Source: an uncultured Clostridia bacterium (GTDB taxonomy: Bacteria > Bacillota > Clostridia > Christensenellales > Borkfalkiaceae). Taken from it: 64,000 nucleotides of DNA. The stretch spans positions 1 through 64,000 of the forward strand of contig CANQUD010000003.1 in assembly GCA_947626935.1 (NCBI GenBank). The letters run 5' to 3'. A program made the position numbers and the translations under genes. This document shows, piece after piece, positions 42,182 to 50,063 of the stretch (the stretch's first letter is position 1; the number at the start of each line of letters is the position of its first letter). The notes below the pieces were generated by a model. That model had not been told where the DNA came from. It saw only the letters and a list, made by a program, of their open reading frames with translations, and did not search any database.

Positions 42182-42999
42182 GGGCGGACCTGCACATCCA
42201 CACCTACTATTCGGACGGCAGACATTCCCCCGAGGAGATCGCCGCCTTTGCAAAGGGGAACGGCGTCTCCCTCATCGCCGTGACCGACCACGACTCCATG
42301 GACGGCATGGACGAAAAGCGTGCGGCGGCAACGGAGAGGGGACTTCTCTTCGTGAACGGCTGGGAAGTGTCCGCCTATGCGGGCTGCAAGGTGCATGTTC
42401 TCGGCTATTGCTGCCAAAAAACGCACGCTTATGATGCGTTTTTGCAGGAGAGAAAGGAAGGCGCCCTTCTCCGTGCAGCCGATATCCTGAAGAAGGCGAA
42501 CGCCTATCTTCACACCCGCGTGACGGTCGAAGATGCGATCGCCGAGATGGCGGTGAAGGACTCCCCGCTCCACACCATGCACATCGTGCGGGCGGTCGCC
42601 AAGGCGGTGAACGCTTCCCCGACGCAGCTTTACCCCGTCCTCTTCGACGTCGGGAAGCCCGCCTATTCGGAGATCGGCAGACCCTCTCCCTTCGACGCGC
42701 TCGAGGTCATCCATGAGACGGGCGGGATCGCCTCGCTCGCCCACCCGGGGCGCATTCAGATGGGGGAAGAGGAGAAGCTCAAACTCATGGACGCCCTCGT
42801 TGAACGGGGGCTGGACGGAATAGAAACCGTCCATTCGCAGCATACTTTGGAAGAGACGGAGCGCTTTCGGCGCTATGCCGCGGAGCGGGGACTCCTCATG
42901 ACGGGCGGATCGGACTTCCATGCAGACGGTTCTCCGAGAAAGATCGGCGAGCCGCCCTTTGTCCCCGATGAAAGACTCCTGTCGGCGCTCGGTCTTTGA
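42178..42999 (+). CDS. PHP-domain phosphoesterase (RNase AM/YciV-like)
   Basis: 273 residues from the ATG at 42178 that overlaps the recF stop by 4 bp. Metal-binding PHP motifs are DLHIHTYYSDG, VTDHDSMDG, ASLAHPGRI and GGSDFHADG. Members of this subfamily act on short 5'-phosphorylated RNA or 3',5'-nucleoside bisphosphates. The longer frame from 42091 lies inside recF and is rejected. Translational coupling to recF is likely. Confidence 0.87.
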   Translation: MRADLHIHTYYSDGRHSPEEIAAFAKGNGVSLIAVTDHDSMDGMDEKRAAATERGLLFVNGWEVSAYAGCKVHVLGYCCQKTHAYDAFLQERKEGALLRAADILKKANAYLHTRVTVEDAIAEMAVKDSPLHTMHIVRAVAKAVNASPTQLYPVLFDVGKPAYSEIGRPSPFDALEVIHETGGIASLAHPGRIQMGEEEKLKLMDALVERGLDGIETVHSQHTLEETERFRRYAAERGLLMTGGSDFHADGSPRKIGEPPFVPDERLLSALGL

Positions 43000-43008
43000 G
43001 AGGAGCGA

Positions 43009-44229
43009 ATGAAAAAACAAATGATACTCTTTGCGCTCTCTCTTTTGGGGAGCGCTCTTTTTTTGGGCGGCTGGACGTTCGGCAGAGTGAAACAGGGGGT
43101 CGTCGTCGACGGCGTCGAGGTCGGCGGACTCTCCTTCGCGGCGGCGGAACGGGAAGTCCGCCTTCGTCTCCGCTCCGCGCTCCCGCCCTTCATCGTCCGC
43201 ACGGAAGAGGGGGACGAACTGTTCGAGACGGGCTTTACGGACGACCTTGACAGCCTTCTCCGCCACGCAAAGAGGGGGGAAGAGCTGCACGCGAACATCG
43301 CAAGGATCTGGGTGGACGCCGAAGAAGAACTCTCCGCCCTCTGTCAAAGGCACACAATTCCGCCGCAGGACGCGACGCTGTCATTTTCGGCAAGAGGGTT
43401 CGCATATTCCAAGGAAAAAGTTGGAATGGGGTGCGATTTTCAGAGACTTCTCTCCGACGTGACGGAAGCGCTCAACGAGGGTCGGACGGAAGTTTTTCTG
43501 CATACATTCCCCATTTTTCCGAAAGAGACGGAAAAAACTTTGCGTGCGCGTACGCAGGCGCTCGCTTCCTATACAACGTACTATGACGCCGCCAACACGT
43601 CCCGCGCCCACAACATCGCCCTCGCCGCGAGCAGGCTTTCGGGGTCGGCGATCGGTCCCGGGGAAGAGTTCTCCTTCAACGCCGCCGTCGGCAAGCGGAC
43701 GCGCGAAAACGGCTTCGAAGAGGCGAAGGTCATCAGCGGCGGGGAATTCGTGACGGGCGTCGGGGGCGGGGTGTGCCAAACGAGCACGACGCTCATGAAT
43801 GCCGCGCTCCTTGCGGGGTTGAAGGTCACGGAGAGCCGTCCCCACTCCCTTGCGGTCGGCTATGTTCCGCCCTCGCGGGATGCCATGGTCTCCGACGGCT
43901 CCGACCTCAAATTCGTCAACCCGTACGATGTTCCCGTCTATCTTTTGGGACTTGCGGGCGGCGGAAAGGTGCAGTTCACCTTCTACGGTCTCCCCGACGG
44001 CAGGACATACGAGGTCGAGAGCAAGGTGCTGCTGACCGCCGAACCGCCCGCGGAGAAGATCGTGGAAGGGGATGAGGACGGATGGATCCGTGCGCCCAAG
44101 CAGGGGATCGCGAGCGAGAGCTATCTGCTCGTCTATCGGGACGGAACACTGCTCTCCCGCACCCTTCTCCGCCGCGACACCTACGCCGCCGTGCAGGGAA
44201 TACGGCAAGTCAAGAGGGAAGAGGAGTAG
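43009..44229 (+). CDS. VanW family protein, membrane-anchored
   Basis: 406 residues with a membrane helix at about 5-24, about 170 residues of an N-terminal region that includes a peptidoglycan-binding-like part (VDGVEVGGLSFAAAEREVRLRL), and the VanW core at about 205-340 (GEEFSFNAAVGKRT, GGEFVTGVGGGVCQTSTTLMNAAL, HSLAVGYVPP). VanW proteins occur near cell-wall genes and some vancomycin clusters. Their activity is unknown. No other van gene is present, so this is not evidence of resistance. GAGGAG precedes the start, 9 bp after the PHP gene. Confidence 0.87.
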   Translation: MKKQMILFALSLLGSALFLGGWTFGRVKQGVVVDGVEVGGLSFAAAEREVRLRLRSALPPFIVRTEEGDELFETGFTDDLDSLLRHAKRGEELHANIARIWVDAEEELSALCQRHTIPPQDATLSFSARGFAYSKEKVGMGCDFQRLLSDVTEALNEGRTEVFLHTFPIFPKETEKTLRARTQALASYTTYYDAANTSRAHNIALAASRLSGSAIGPGEEFSFNAAVGKRTRENGFEEAKVISGGEFVTGVGGGVCQTSTTLMNAALLAGLKVTESRPHSLAVGYVPPSRDAMVSDGSDLKFVNPYDVPVYLLGLAGGGKVQFTFYGLPDGRTYEVESKVLLTAEPPAEKIVEGDEDGWIRAPKQGIASESYLLVYRDGTLLSRTLLRRDTYAAVQGIRQVKREEE

Positions 44230-44281
44230 GCTCTCATACCCTCTCCATGGGAGGGTGGTAGGGGTGTGGGTCACCGCTTTT

Positions 44282-44390
44282 CTCGTCGCCCCTCACAGGG
44301 GAGATGTCACGAGCAACGCGAGTGACAGAGGGGTTTTGAAACCCCTTTCCCCTCGCAAGCTCGGGGACTTCCCCTAAAAGGGGCAGCGAG
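44282..44390 (+). repeat. C-family repeat, copy C5
   Basis: The middle stem is TGTCAC-gagcaacgcga-GTGACA, where C4 and C6 have TGTC-gaggcgtagccga-GACA. The stem is kept although the sequence differs. The outer CCCCT/AGGGG hairpins are shared. Confidence 0.7.
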
Positions 44391-44497
44391 GGGTACAACT
44401 TCTCCCCGTCCCCCGTACGTCATTCCGAACGCATGTGAGGAATCTCGTCCTTGAGATTTCTCGGCTACGCCTCGAAATGACGTGAATGCAGAGTCCC

Positions 44498-44719
44498 CTT
44501 GTCGCCCCTCACAGGGGAGATGTCGAGGCGTAGCCGAGACAGAGGGGTTTCAAAACCCCTTTCCCCTCGCAAGCTCGGGGACTGTCTCGGACGGGTAGAG
44601 ACCCGTCCTCGGTCACCGTTCGCGCGGGATAATGCGCTCACTCACCGCAAAACGCAGCGCACAGCACACCGTGCTGATGCGCAAGAATTGCGTTTTGCGA
44701 CCCTAAAAGGGGCAGCGAG
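44498..44719 (+). repeat. C-family repeat, copy C6, split by G2
   Basis: The left part matches C4. After TCGGGGACT the element is interrupted by G2 and resumes with CCCTAAAAGGGGCAGCGAG. Confidence 0.68.
44585..44699 (+). repeat. G-family repeat, copy G2
   Basis: Stem ACGGGTAGAGACCCGT, then CGGTCACCGTTCGCGCGGGA and AATGCGCTC. The second hairpin is CGCAAAACGCA/TTGCGTTTTGCG with a GTGC-rich inner part. It resembles G1 with different but self-complementary arms. Confidence 0.6.
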
Positions 44720-44808
44720 ACCTGACGCCCCACTGGGGTAAGCAAATTCCATGGCAACATCGATTTTTAATTTTTCATGTTCAATTTTCAATTTCGATCG
44801 AAAAACGG

Positions 44809-44837
44809 TTGCATTCTTTTCGGAAATCGTATATAAT
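44809..44837 (+). promoter_or_regulatory. Promoter of rplS
   Basis: TTGCAT (44809-44814), 17-bp spacer, TATAAT (44832-44837). Confidence 0.8.
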
Positions 44838-44843
44838 GGCACT

Positions 44844-44905
44844 TGACTTCGGGCGGTCCTCTGCCGAAAGGGGCACGAACGCCGCGTATTACAGGAGGTA
44901 AAGTC
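44844..44905 (+). promoter_or_regulatory. rplS leader, candidate L19 leader RNA
   Basis: About 60 nt between the promoter and ATG with a short hairpin TTCGG/CCGAA (44848-44868) and AGGAGGT at 44893-44899. Many Bacillota have a structured L19 leader that regulates rplS. The resemblance was not tested against the known model. Confidence 0.35.
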
Positions 44906-45247
44906 ATGGGACTCATCGAGCAGATCGAAGCGGAAGGCTTGAAAGAGAATGTCCCCCAGTTCAATGTCGGTGACACCGTCAAGGTCGGCTACCGTATCAT
45001 CGAAGGCGGGAAAGAGCGTATCCAGAACTTCGAAGGCGTCGTCATTGCCAAAAAGGGCGGCAGCATCCGCGAGACCTTCACCGTCCGCCGTCTTTCGTTC
45101 GGCGTCGGCGTCGAGCGCTGCTTCCCGCTCCACTCTCCCAAGGTCGCGTATGTCAACGTGGTGAGAGCGGGCAAAGTCCGCAGAGCAAAGCTGTACTATC
45201 TGCGCGGACGTACGGGCAAGGCTGCCAAGATCAAGGAAAAGAAGTAA
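44906..45247 (+). CDS. rplS: Ribosomal protein bL19
   Basis: 113 residues at the subunit interface of the large subunit. Typical segments are [51 protein letters not shown] and [18 protein letters not shown]. The start at 44906 follows AGGAGGT. A longer frame from 44843 lies in the leader and is rejected. It is a single-gene unit with its own promoter and terminator. In many bacteria rplS follows trmD-rimM-rpsP, which are absent here. Confidence 0.97.
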   Translation: MGLIEQIEAEGLKENVPQFNVGDTVKVGYRIIEGGKERIQNFEGVVIAKKGGSIRETFTVRRLSFGVGVERCFPLHSPKVAYVNVVRAGKVRRAKLYYLRGRTGKAAKIKEKK

Positions 45248-45255
45248 AAAAAATC

Positions 45256-45289
45256 GGGTCTGCCGAAGGTCACGGCGGACCCTTTTTTT
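45256..45289 (+). terminator. Rho-independent terminator of rplS
   Basis: Stem GGGTCTGCCG (45256-45265) and CGGCGGACCC (45273-45282), followed by seven T (45283-45289). Confidence 0.9.
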
Positions 45290-45424
45290 GTCCGTTTCCC
45301 CGAGAGAAGGGGAGTTCGGAGAAGTTGTAAAAAAAATTTGTATAAAATGTCCGAAAAATCATTTACAATTTTAACGCAATCGGTTAGAATAGAAAATACT
45401 AACTTATAATAGGAAATACCTCTT

Positions 45425-47470
45425 ATGAAGAAAATCACCAAAAAGCAATTCAAACTCACCCCGTTCTTCATCGCCTTTCTCGCGATCGCGCTCGTCTTTC
45501 TTGCGGTCGGAATGGGGACGCTCGGCTCCTTTACGACGTACGGCGAGGACTTCGCGCTGAAGGCGCCCGCGCCCGATGCGGACGGGAACATGCGCAACTC
45601 CACCGTCGTGTTCCGTCTCGACTCGAGCGTCACCGAGACCTATCTCGATGAGGACGGCAAAGAGCAGACCCGCTCGGTGAGCCTCACGATGGCGGACGTC
45701 TATCTCTACACGGACGCGATCTACACGAAGCCCGGGACCTCTGCGGAAGTCTCCGTCCAGCGCAGCTCCTCTTCCGATAAGTACTTCGGCGGACAGCTCA
45801 AGGAACAGCTCGGGAATCTCTATACGGACGGGACCGCGGACGCCTCGCAGGAGCAGGCGCTCTATCGCTGGGTGCATCCCTTCAAATTCACGTCGCCTTG
45901 GGCGATCGCGACATGGCAGTATTGGGAACTTTCCGCGACGACGGCAGACATCCGCGTCGCCGAGGTCCTCTTTGTCGGAAAGCCGAGCGACGAGACGAAG
46001 CCGCACAGCGCGGATCGCTATCTCATTCCCGCGCGGGTCGTCTCCGCGACGCCCGACACGGGGGAAACGGCGGAACAGGCAAGGACGAGGGCGGAAGCGC
46101 TCATCGACGCCCAGCCGACGTCCATTCCGACGGATGCCGTCTCTTCCTATGATACTTTCGTCAAGGATGAATACTATTCCCTTCTCACCGTCACCGAGAT
46201 GCGCGTGGGGGACAGCTACACGACGGACATCCACGGACAGGTGACGGGAACCTACCTTGCGGAGAGCGTCTACAATGTGCTCGGCATGGACCTTGTCGCA
46301 TTCGGCACGCTCCTCTTCGGCGTGTCGCCCTTCGGGCTGCGCTTCATGCCCATGCTCTTCTCCTTCGGGATCCTCGTCCTCGGCTTCTTCTTCGTCAAGA
46401 AGATCTTCAAGAGCGACAGGGCGGGCTTCCTCTTCGCGCTCCTCTATGCGCTGTGCGACGTCTCGCTCGCGCTCGGGCATGTCGGAACGCCGCTCACGGC
46501 GGGACTCTTCTTCCTGCTCCTTGCCGCCTATCTCGTCGACTCCTTCTACCGCAGAGGGGTGCCGCACGTCTCCTTCCGTGAACTTGCACCTCTCCTCTTC
46601 GGGGGACTTTCCGCCGCCGCCGCGATCTGCGTCAACGGCGCGATGCTCATCCCCGTCCTCGCCGTCTGCGGTCTGTATGCCGCGGGCATGATCCGTCAGA
46701 AGCGTGCGAACACGTACTACCTCGACAAGGCGATCGAGGCATGCGAAGCCCGGCCCGAGACGGAAGAGGGAAGGGACACGAAGGAAGTCGCAAAGACGGT
46801 GGCAAAGAACCGCTACAGGCTCCTGTCTGCGGGCGTTCTGTTCCCCGTTTCGCTCATTCTCGGAACATTCATCTTCTCGCTCCTCTTCATCCTTCCCGTC
46901 TATTCCCCGCTCGTCAAGCTCTATGACGATCCCGCGGCTTCCACGGCGAATGTGTTCTCGCTCGGCTGGAAGGCGTTTGTCGGCGGATTCGTCGGCGTCA
47001 ACGACCTCGGCGCTACTCCCTCTGCTTGGAATCTCTTCTATCGGCTCTTTGCGGGGACGGGCGAAAGTTTCGCCGTGACCGCTTCCGTCATGAACGGCGT
47101 CGCCGTCGTCTGCGGCTTGTTCGGGATCGGATATGCCGTCTACAAGATCGTCACCTGCTCGATCCATTTCTCCGAACAGGGAAAACAGCTCCGCCGCATC
47201 CTGCCCCTCGTTGCGGGACTTCTCGTCTCCCTCGTCACGGCATCCTTCGGCGGCGGATCCCTCGGATTCGTGTTCCTCGCCTACATCTTCTCCTTCATGC
47301 TCGCCGCCTATGCCGCGGATGACTGCATGAACTGCGAGGGGAAAGTCGGGACGGCTGCAAAGGCGCTGACGATCGCGGCATTGGTGCTCCTTCTCGTGTG
47401 CTTTGCACTGTTTGCGGTGTTCACCTTCTCGGTGCCTCTTCCCGCAACCTTCATGACGAAATTCATCTGA
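45425..47470 (+). CDS. Polytopic membrane protein, PMT/GT-C glycosyltransferase-like
   Basis: 681 residues. A first membrane helix (about 12-34) is followed by a long outer region up to about 270 and then about eight to ten helices. The stretch around DEYYSLLTVTEM, LAESVYNVLGMDLVAFG, GVSPFGLRFMPMLFSFGIL and FLFALLYALCDVSLALGHVG resembles the acceptor and membrane core of PMT/ArnT GT-C transferases, which use lipid-linked sugars. The usual catalytic acidic motif after the first helix is not obvious, so the enzyme role is uncertain. A -10-like TATAAT lies at 45405-45410. comM follows after 33 bp. Confidence 0.55.
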   Translation: MKKITKKQFKLTPFFIAFLAIALVFLAVGMGTLGSFTTYGEDFALKAPAPDADGNMRNSTVVFRLDSSVTETYLDEDGKEQTRSVSLTMADVYLYTDAIYTKPGTSAEVSVQRSSSSDKYFGGQLKEQLGNLYTDGTADASQEQALYRWVHPFKFTSPWAIATWQYWELSATTADIRVAEVLFVGKPSDETKPHSADRYLIPARVVSATPDTGETAEQARTRAEALIDAQPTSIPTDAVSSYDTFVKDEYYSLLTVTEMRVGDSYTTDIHGQVTGTYLAESVYNVLGMDLVAFGTLLFGVSPFGLRFMPMLFSFGILVLGFFFVKKIFKSDRAGFLFALLYALCDVSLALGHVGTPLTAGLFFLLLAAYLVDSFYRRGVPHVSFRELAPLLFGGLSAAAAICVNGAMLIPVLAVCGLYAAGMIRQKRANTYYLDKAIEACEARPETEEGRDTKEVAKTVAKNRYRLLSAGVLFPVSLILGTFIFSLLFILPVYSPLVKLYDDPAASTANVFSLGWKAFVGGFVGVNDLGATPSAWNLFYRLFAGTGESFAVTASVMNGVAVVCGLFGIGYAVYKIVTCSIHFSEQGKQLRRILPLVAGLLVSLVTASFGGGSLGFVFLAYIFSFMLAAYAADDCMNCEGKVGTAAKALTIAALVLLLVCFALFAVFTFSVPLPATFMTKFI

Positions 47471-47503
47471 CAGGATAAAATTTGATTTCAAGGGAGAAAA
47501 AGT

Positions 47504-49024
47504 ATGATCGCAAAAATCATCTGCTATGCGTTGAGCGGACTCGAGGGGATCCCCGTCGAGGTCGAGGCGGATGTCAATAAGGGCGTTCCCTCGTACGACA
47601 TGGTCGGTCTCCCCGACACGGCAGTCAAGGAGAGCAGGGAAAGAGTCCGTTCCGCTCTCAAGAACAGCGGGTTGCTCTTCCCGATGAACAGGATCACGAT
47701 AAACTTTGCCCCCGCGGACCTCAAGAAAGAGGGGGCGGCGTTCGATCTTGCCATCGCCATCAGCCTCCTGAAGGCGAGCGAGCAGCTCCTCGGCGCCGAG
47801 GTCAAGGACATCGTCTTTTTGGGCGAACTTGCCCTCACGGGAGACATCCGTCCCATCAACGGGCTGCTTCCCATTCTGATCTCCGCAAAGTCGCACGGGT
47901 TCACCAAATTCATCATCCCCGAAGGCAATGCGGAGGAAGCGAGATACCTCGGCGGCGCCGAGATCTATCCCGCCGCTTCCCTCGGCGACGTCGTCCGCCA
48001 CCTCGTCGGCATGCAGCCGATCCTGCCCCTCGAGACGAGAATGTTCGTCCCCGGACAGCACAAGAAGAGCACGGCGGACCTCAAATACGTCAAGGGACAG
48101 CCCATCGCCCGCCGCGCCCTCGAGATCGCCGTCGCGGGCGGGCACAACATGCTCATGTCGGGTCCTCCCGGGACGGGCAAGACCATGCTCGCGCGTTGCC
48201 TTCCCACCGTCATGCCCGACCTCACCTTCGACGAAGCGCTCGAGATCACGAAGATCCACTCCGTCGCGGGCGTCTTGGGGGAAGAGGGGATCGTCACCGA
48301 ACGTCCCTTCCGCACCCCGCACCACACGGCGACCACCGTCTCCATGTGCGGCGGCGGAAACAAGATCGTCCACCCCGGTGAAATTTCGCTTGCGCACGGC
48401 GGCGTTCTCTTCTTGGACGAGCTGCCCGAATACAAGCGCTCCACGCTCGAGGCGCTCCGCCAGCCCCTCGAGGACGGCTGTATCACCGTCTCCCGTGCGG
48501 GCGGGACCTTTACCTATCCCGCGCGGTTTATGCTCTGCGCGAGCATGAACCCCTGCCCTTGCGGCAACTACGGCTCCGCCGACAGGATCTGCACCTGCAC
48601 GCCCGCCGAGATCAGACGGTACAGGAGAAAGGTCTCGGGACCTCTCCTCGACAGGATCGACCTTCAGGTGGAAGTCGACAACATTACATACGACGACTTG
48701 ACTTCCGAGGAAGTCAACGAGGACTCCTCCGCCGTCCAGAAGCGGGTCAACGAGGCGAGACAGATCCAGCGCGTCCGCTTCGAGGGAACGCCCATCCACA
48801 CGAACGCCGAGATGGGGGAGAAGGAAATTCAGGAATTCTGCCACCTCACGCGCGAGGGGGACAAGATCCTCCGCGACGCATTCGAGCGCATGAAGCTCTC
48901 CGCGAGAGCCCGCGCCCGCATCATCAAAGTCGCCCGCACGATCGCCGACCTCGACGCCAGCGAGGACATCCTGCCCAAGCACGTGTTCGAAGCGGTGTCC
49001 TACCGTCTGTACGACAAGATCTGA
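47504..49024 (+). CDS. comM: ComM/YifB family AAA+ ATPase (Mg chelatase-like)
   Basis: 506 residues. The N-terminal Lon-like fold (GLPDTAVKESRERVRSALKN, TINFAPADLKKEGAAFDLAIA) is followed by an AAA+ module with Walker A GPPGTGKTM, HHTATTVSMCGGG, the Walker B region VLFLDELPEY and a C-terminal chelatase-like domain with MNPCPCGNYG. Family members act as branch-migration helicases that help incorporate transformed DNA. It stands beside dprA, which fits a recombination or competence role. GGGAG precedes the start. Confidence 0.92.
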   Translation: MIAKIICYALSGLEGIPVEVEADVNKGVPSYDMVGLPDTAVKESRERVRSALKNSGLLFPMNRITINFAPADLKKEGAAFDLAIAISLLKASEQLLGAEVKDIVFLGELALTGDIRPINGLLPILISAKSHGFTKFIIPEGNAEEARYLGGAEIYPAASLGDVVRHLVGMQPILPLETRMFVPGQHKKSTADLKYVKGQPIARRALEIAVAGGHNMLMSGPPGTGKTMLARCLPTVMPDLTFDEALEITKIHSVAGVLGEEGIVTERPFRTPHHTATTVSMCGGGNKIVHPGEISLAHGGVLFLDELPEYKRSTLEALRQPLEDGCITVSRAGGTFTYPARFMLCASMNPCPCGNYGSADRICTCTPAEIRRYRRKVSGPLLDRIDLQVEVDNITYDDLTSEEVNEDSSAVQKRVNEARQIQRVRFEGTPIHTNAEMGEKEIQEFCHLTREGDKILRDAFERMKLSARARARIIKVARTIADLDASEDILPKHVFEAVSYRLYDKI

Positions 49025-49029
49025 CAGCA

Positions 49030-50034
49030 ATGTACTCATCCGAAGAGAAAACGGTCATATACGAAGCGGCTGTATCGGGCAATAACAACCGCGCGGGGCT
49101 TGCCGCCATCCGAAAGGGCGGAGGCTTGCGCGTCCTCTCGAAGGAAGAGGACGACAGGACCGCCGCGTTCCTTTCCATGCTCGAAAAGAAGGGGATCTTC
49201 CTCGTCACCTTTCTCTCGGACGACTATCCCGAATCGCTCAAATATGCCTCCGACCCGCCCCTCGTCCTCTACGGCATGGGGAAGAGGGAACTGCTGCAAA
49301 GGAGAAAGTTCTGCATCGTCGGTTCCCGCATCACCCCTCCGTGGGCGGAAAAGGTGGGAAAACGGCTGTCCGAGGAGATCTCGGAACACTTCACGGTCGT
49401 CACGGGGCTTGCGGAAGGCGGAGACGCCGCCGCGATCGCGGGCGCCCTGCCGCGGGGCAACCTCATCAGCGTGCTCCCGTGCGGCATCGACGGATGTTAT
49501 CCCGCCGCCCACGCCGCCCTCAAGGAGAGGATCGCAAAAGAGGGACTTCTCCTCAGCGAATACCCCCTCGGCACGGGCACGGCGAAGTTCTCCTTCCATG
49601 CGCGGAACAGGATCTTGGCGGGACTTTCGGAGGGCGTCCTCGTCCTCTCGGCGGGGGTGAAGAGCGGAGCGCTCATCACGGCGGGCAAGGCGCTCGATTA
49701 CGGGCGGGACGTGTTCGCCCTTCCCTACAACGTCGGCATCTCGCAGGGAGAAGGCTGCAACGGACTCATCAAGGCAGGCGCCTACCTCGTCACGTCCTCG
49801 GCGGACATCTTCACCGTCTACGGCATCGAGCCGCACAGGACGGAGGAAGCCGCGACGGAGGGGGACGAGAGCAGGATCCTGAAATATCTGCGGGAGCAGG
49901 GCGAGACGCACGTCGCCGCCCTTGCGGAGGCGCTCGGCATGCGCATCTTCGAGGCTTCCGCCGCACTCTCCGCGCTGGAGATTAAGGGGCTTGCCACCAA
50001 GACGGGCGGCAACAAATACAGCGCACTCTCATAA
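49030..50034 (+). CDS. dprA: DNA-processing protein DprA
   Basis: 334 residues. The Rossmann-like core has RKFCIVGSR, VVTGLAEGGDAAAIAGAL, SVLPCGIDGCYPAAH, FHARNRILAGLSEGVLVL and AGKALDYGRDVFALP, followed by a C-terminal winged helix. It loads RecA on incoming single-stranded DNA. The core is normal. The usual GxDxxAH after GLAxG is partly changed here (EGGDAAA). The ATG at 49030 lies 5 bp after the comM stop, so it is read by coupling. The open frame upstream runs inside comM. Confidence 0.93.
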   Translation: MYSSEEKTVIYEAAVSGNNNRAGLAAIRKGGGLRVLSKEEDDRTAAFLSMLEKKGIFLVTFLSDDYPESLKYASDPPLVLYGMGKRELLQRRKFCIVGSRITPPWAEKVGKRLSEEISEHFTVVTGLAEGGDAAAIAGALPRGNLISVLPCGIDGCYPAAHAALKERIAKEGLLLSEYPLGTGTAKFSFHARNRILAGLSEGVLVLSAGVKSGALITAGKALDYGRDVFALPYNVGISQGEGCNGLIKAGAYLVTSSADIFTVYGIEPHRTEEAATEGDESRILKYLREQGETHVAALAEALGMRIFEASAALSALEIKGLATKTGGNKYSALS

Positions 50035-50063
50035 AAAAAGACTTTTTCAAAAAAGGGACTCAT

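Larger units (their letters stand above)
44230..44760. repeat. Intergenic repeat island 9
   Basis: E element (44234-44276), C5 (44282-44390), an I element with CGTCATTCCGAACGCATGTG and GAGGAATCTC (about 44421-44480), and C6 (44498-44719) split by G2 (44585-44699). No gene is supported. Confidence 0.78.

Noticed and set aside
43009-44229. Vancomycin resistance cluster suggested by VanW
   Set aside because: No vanA/B ligase, vanH, vanX or vanRS genes are present. VanW-domain proteins are common in Bacillota without resistance.
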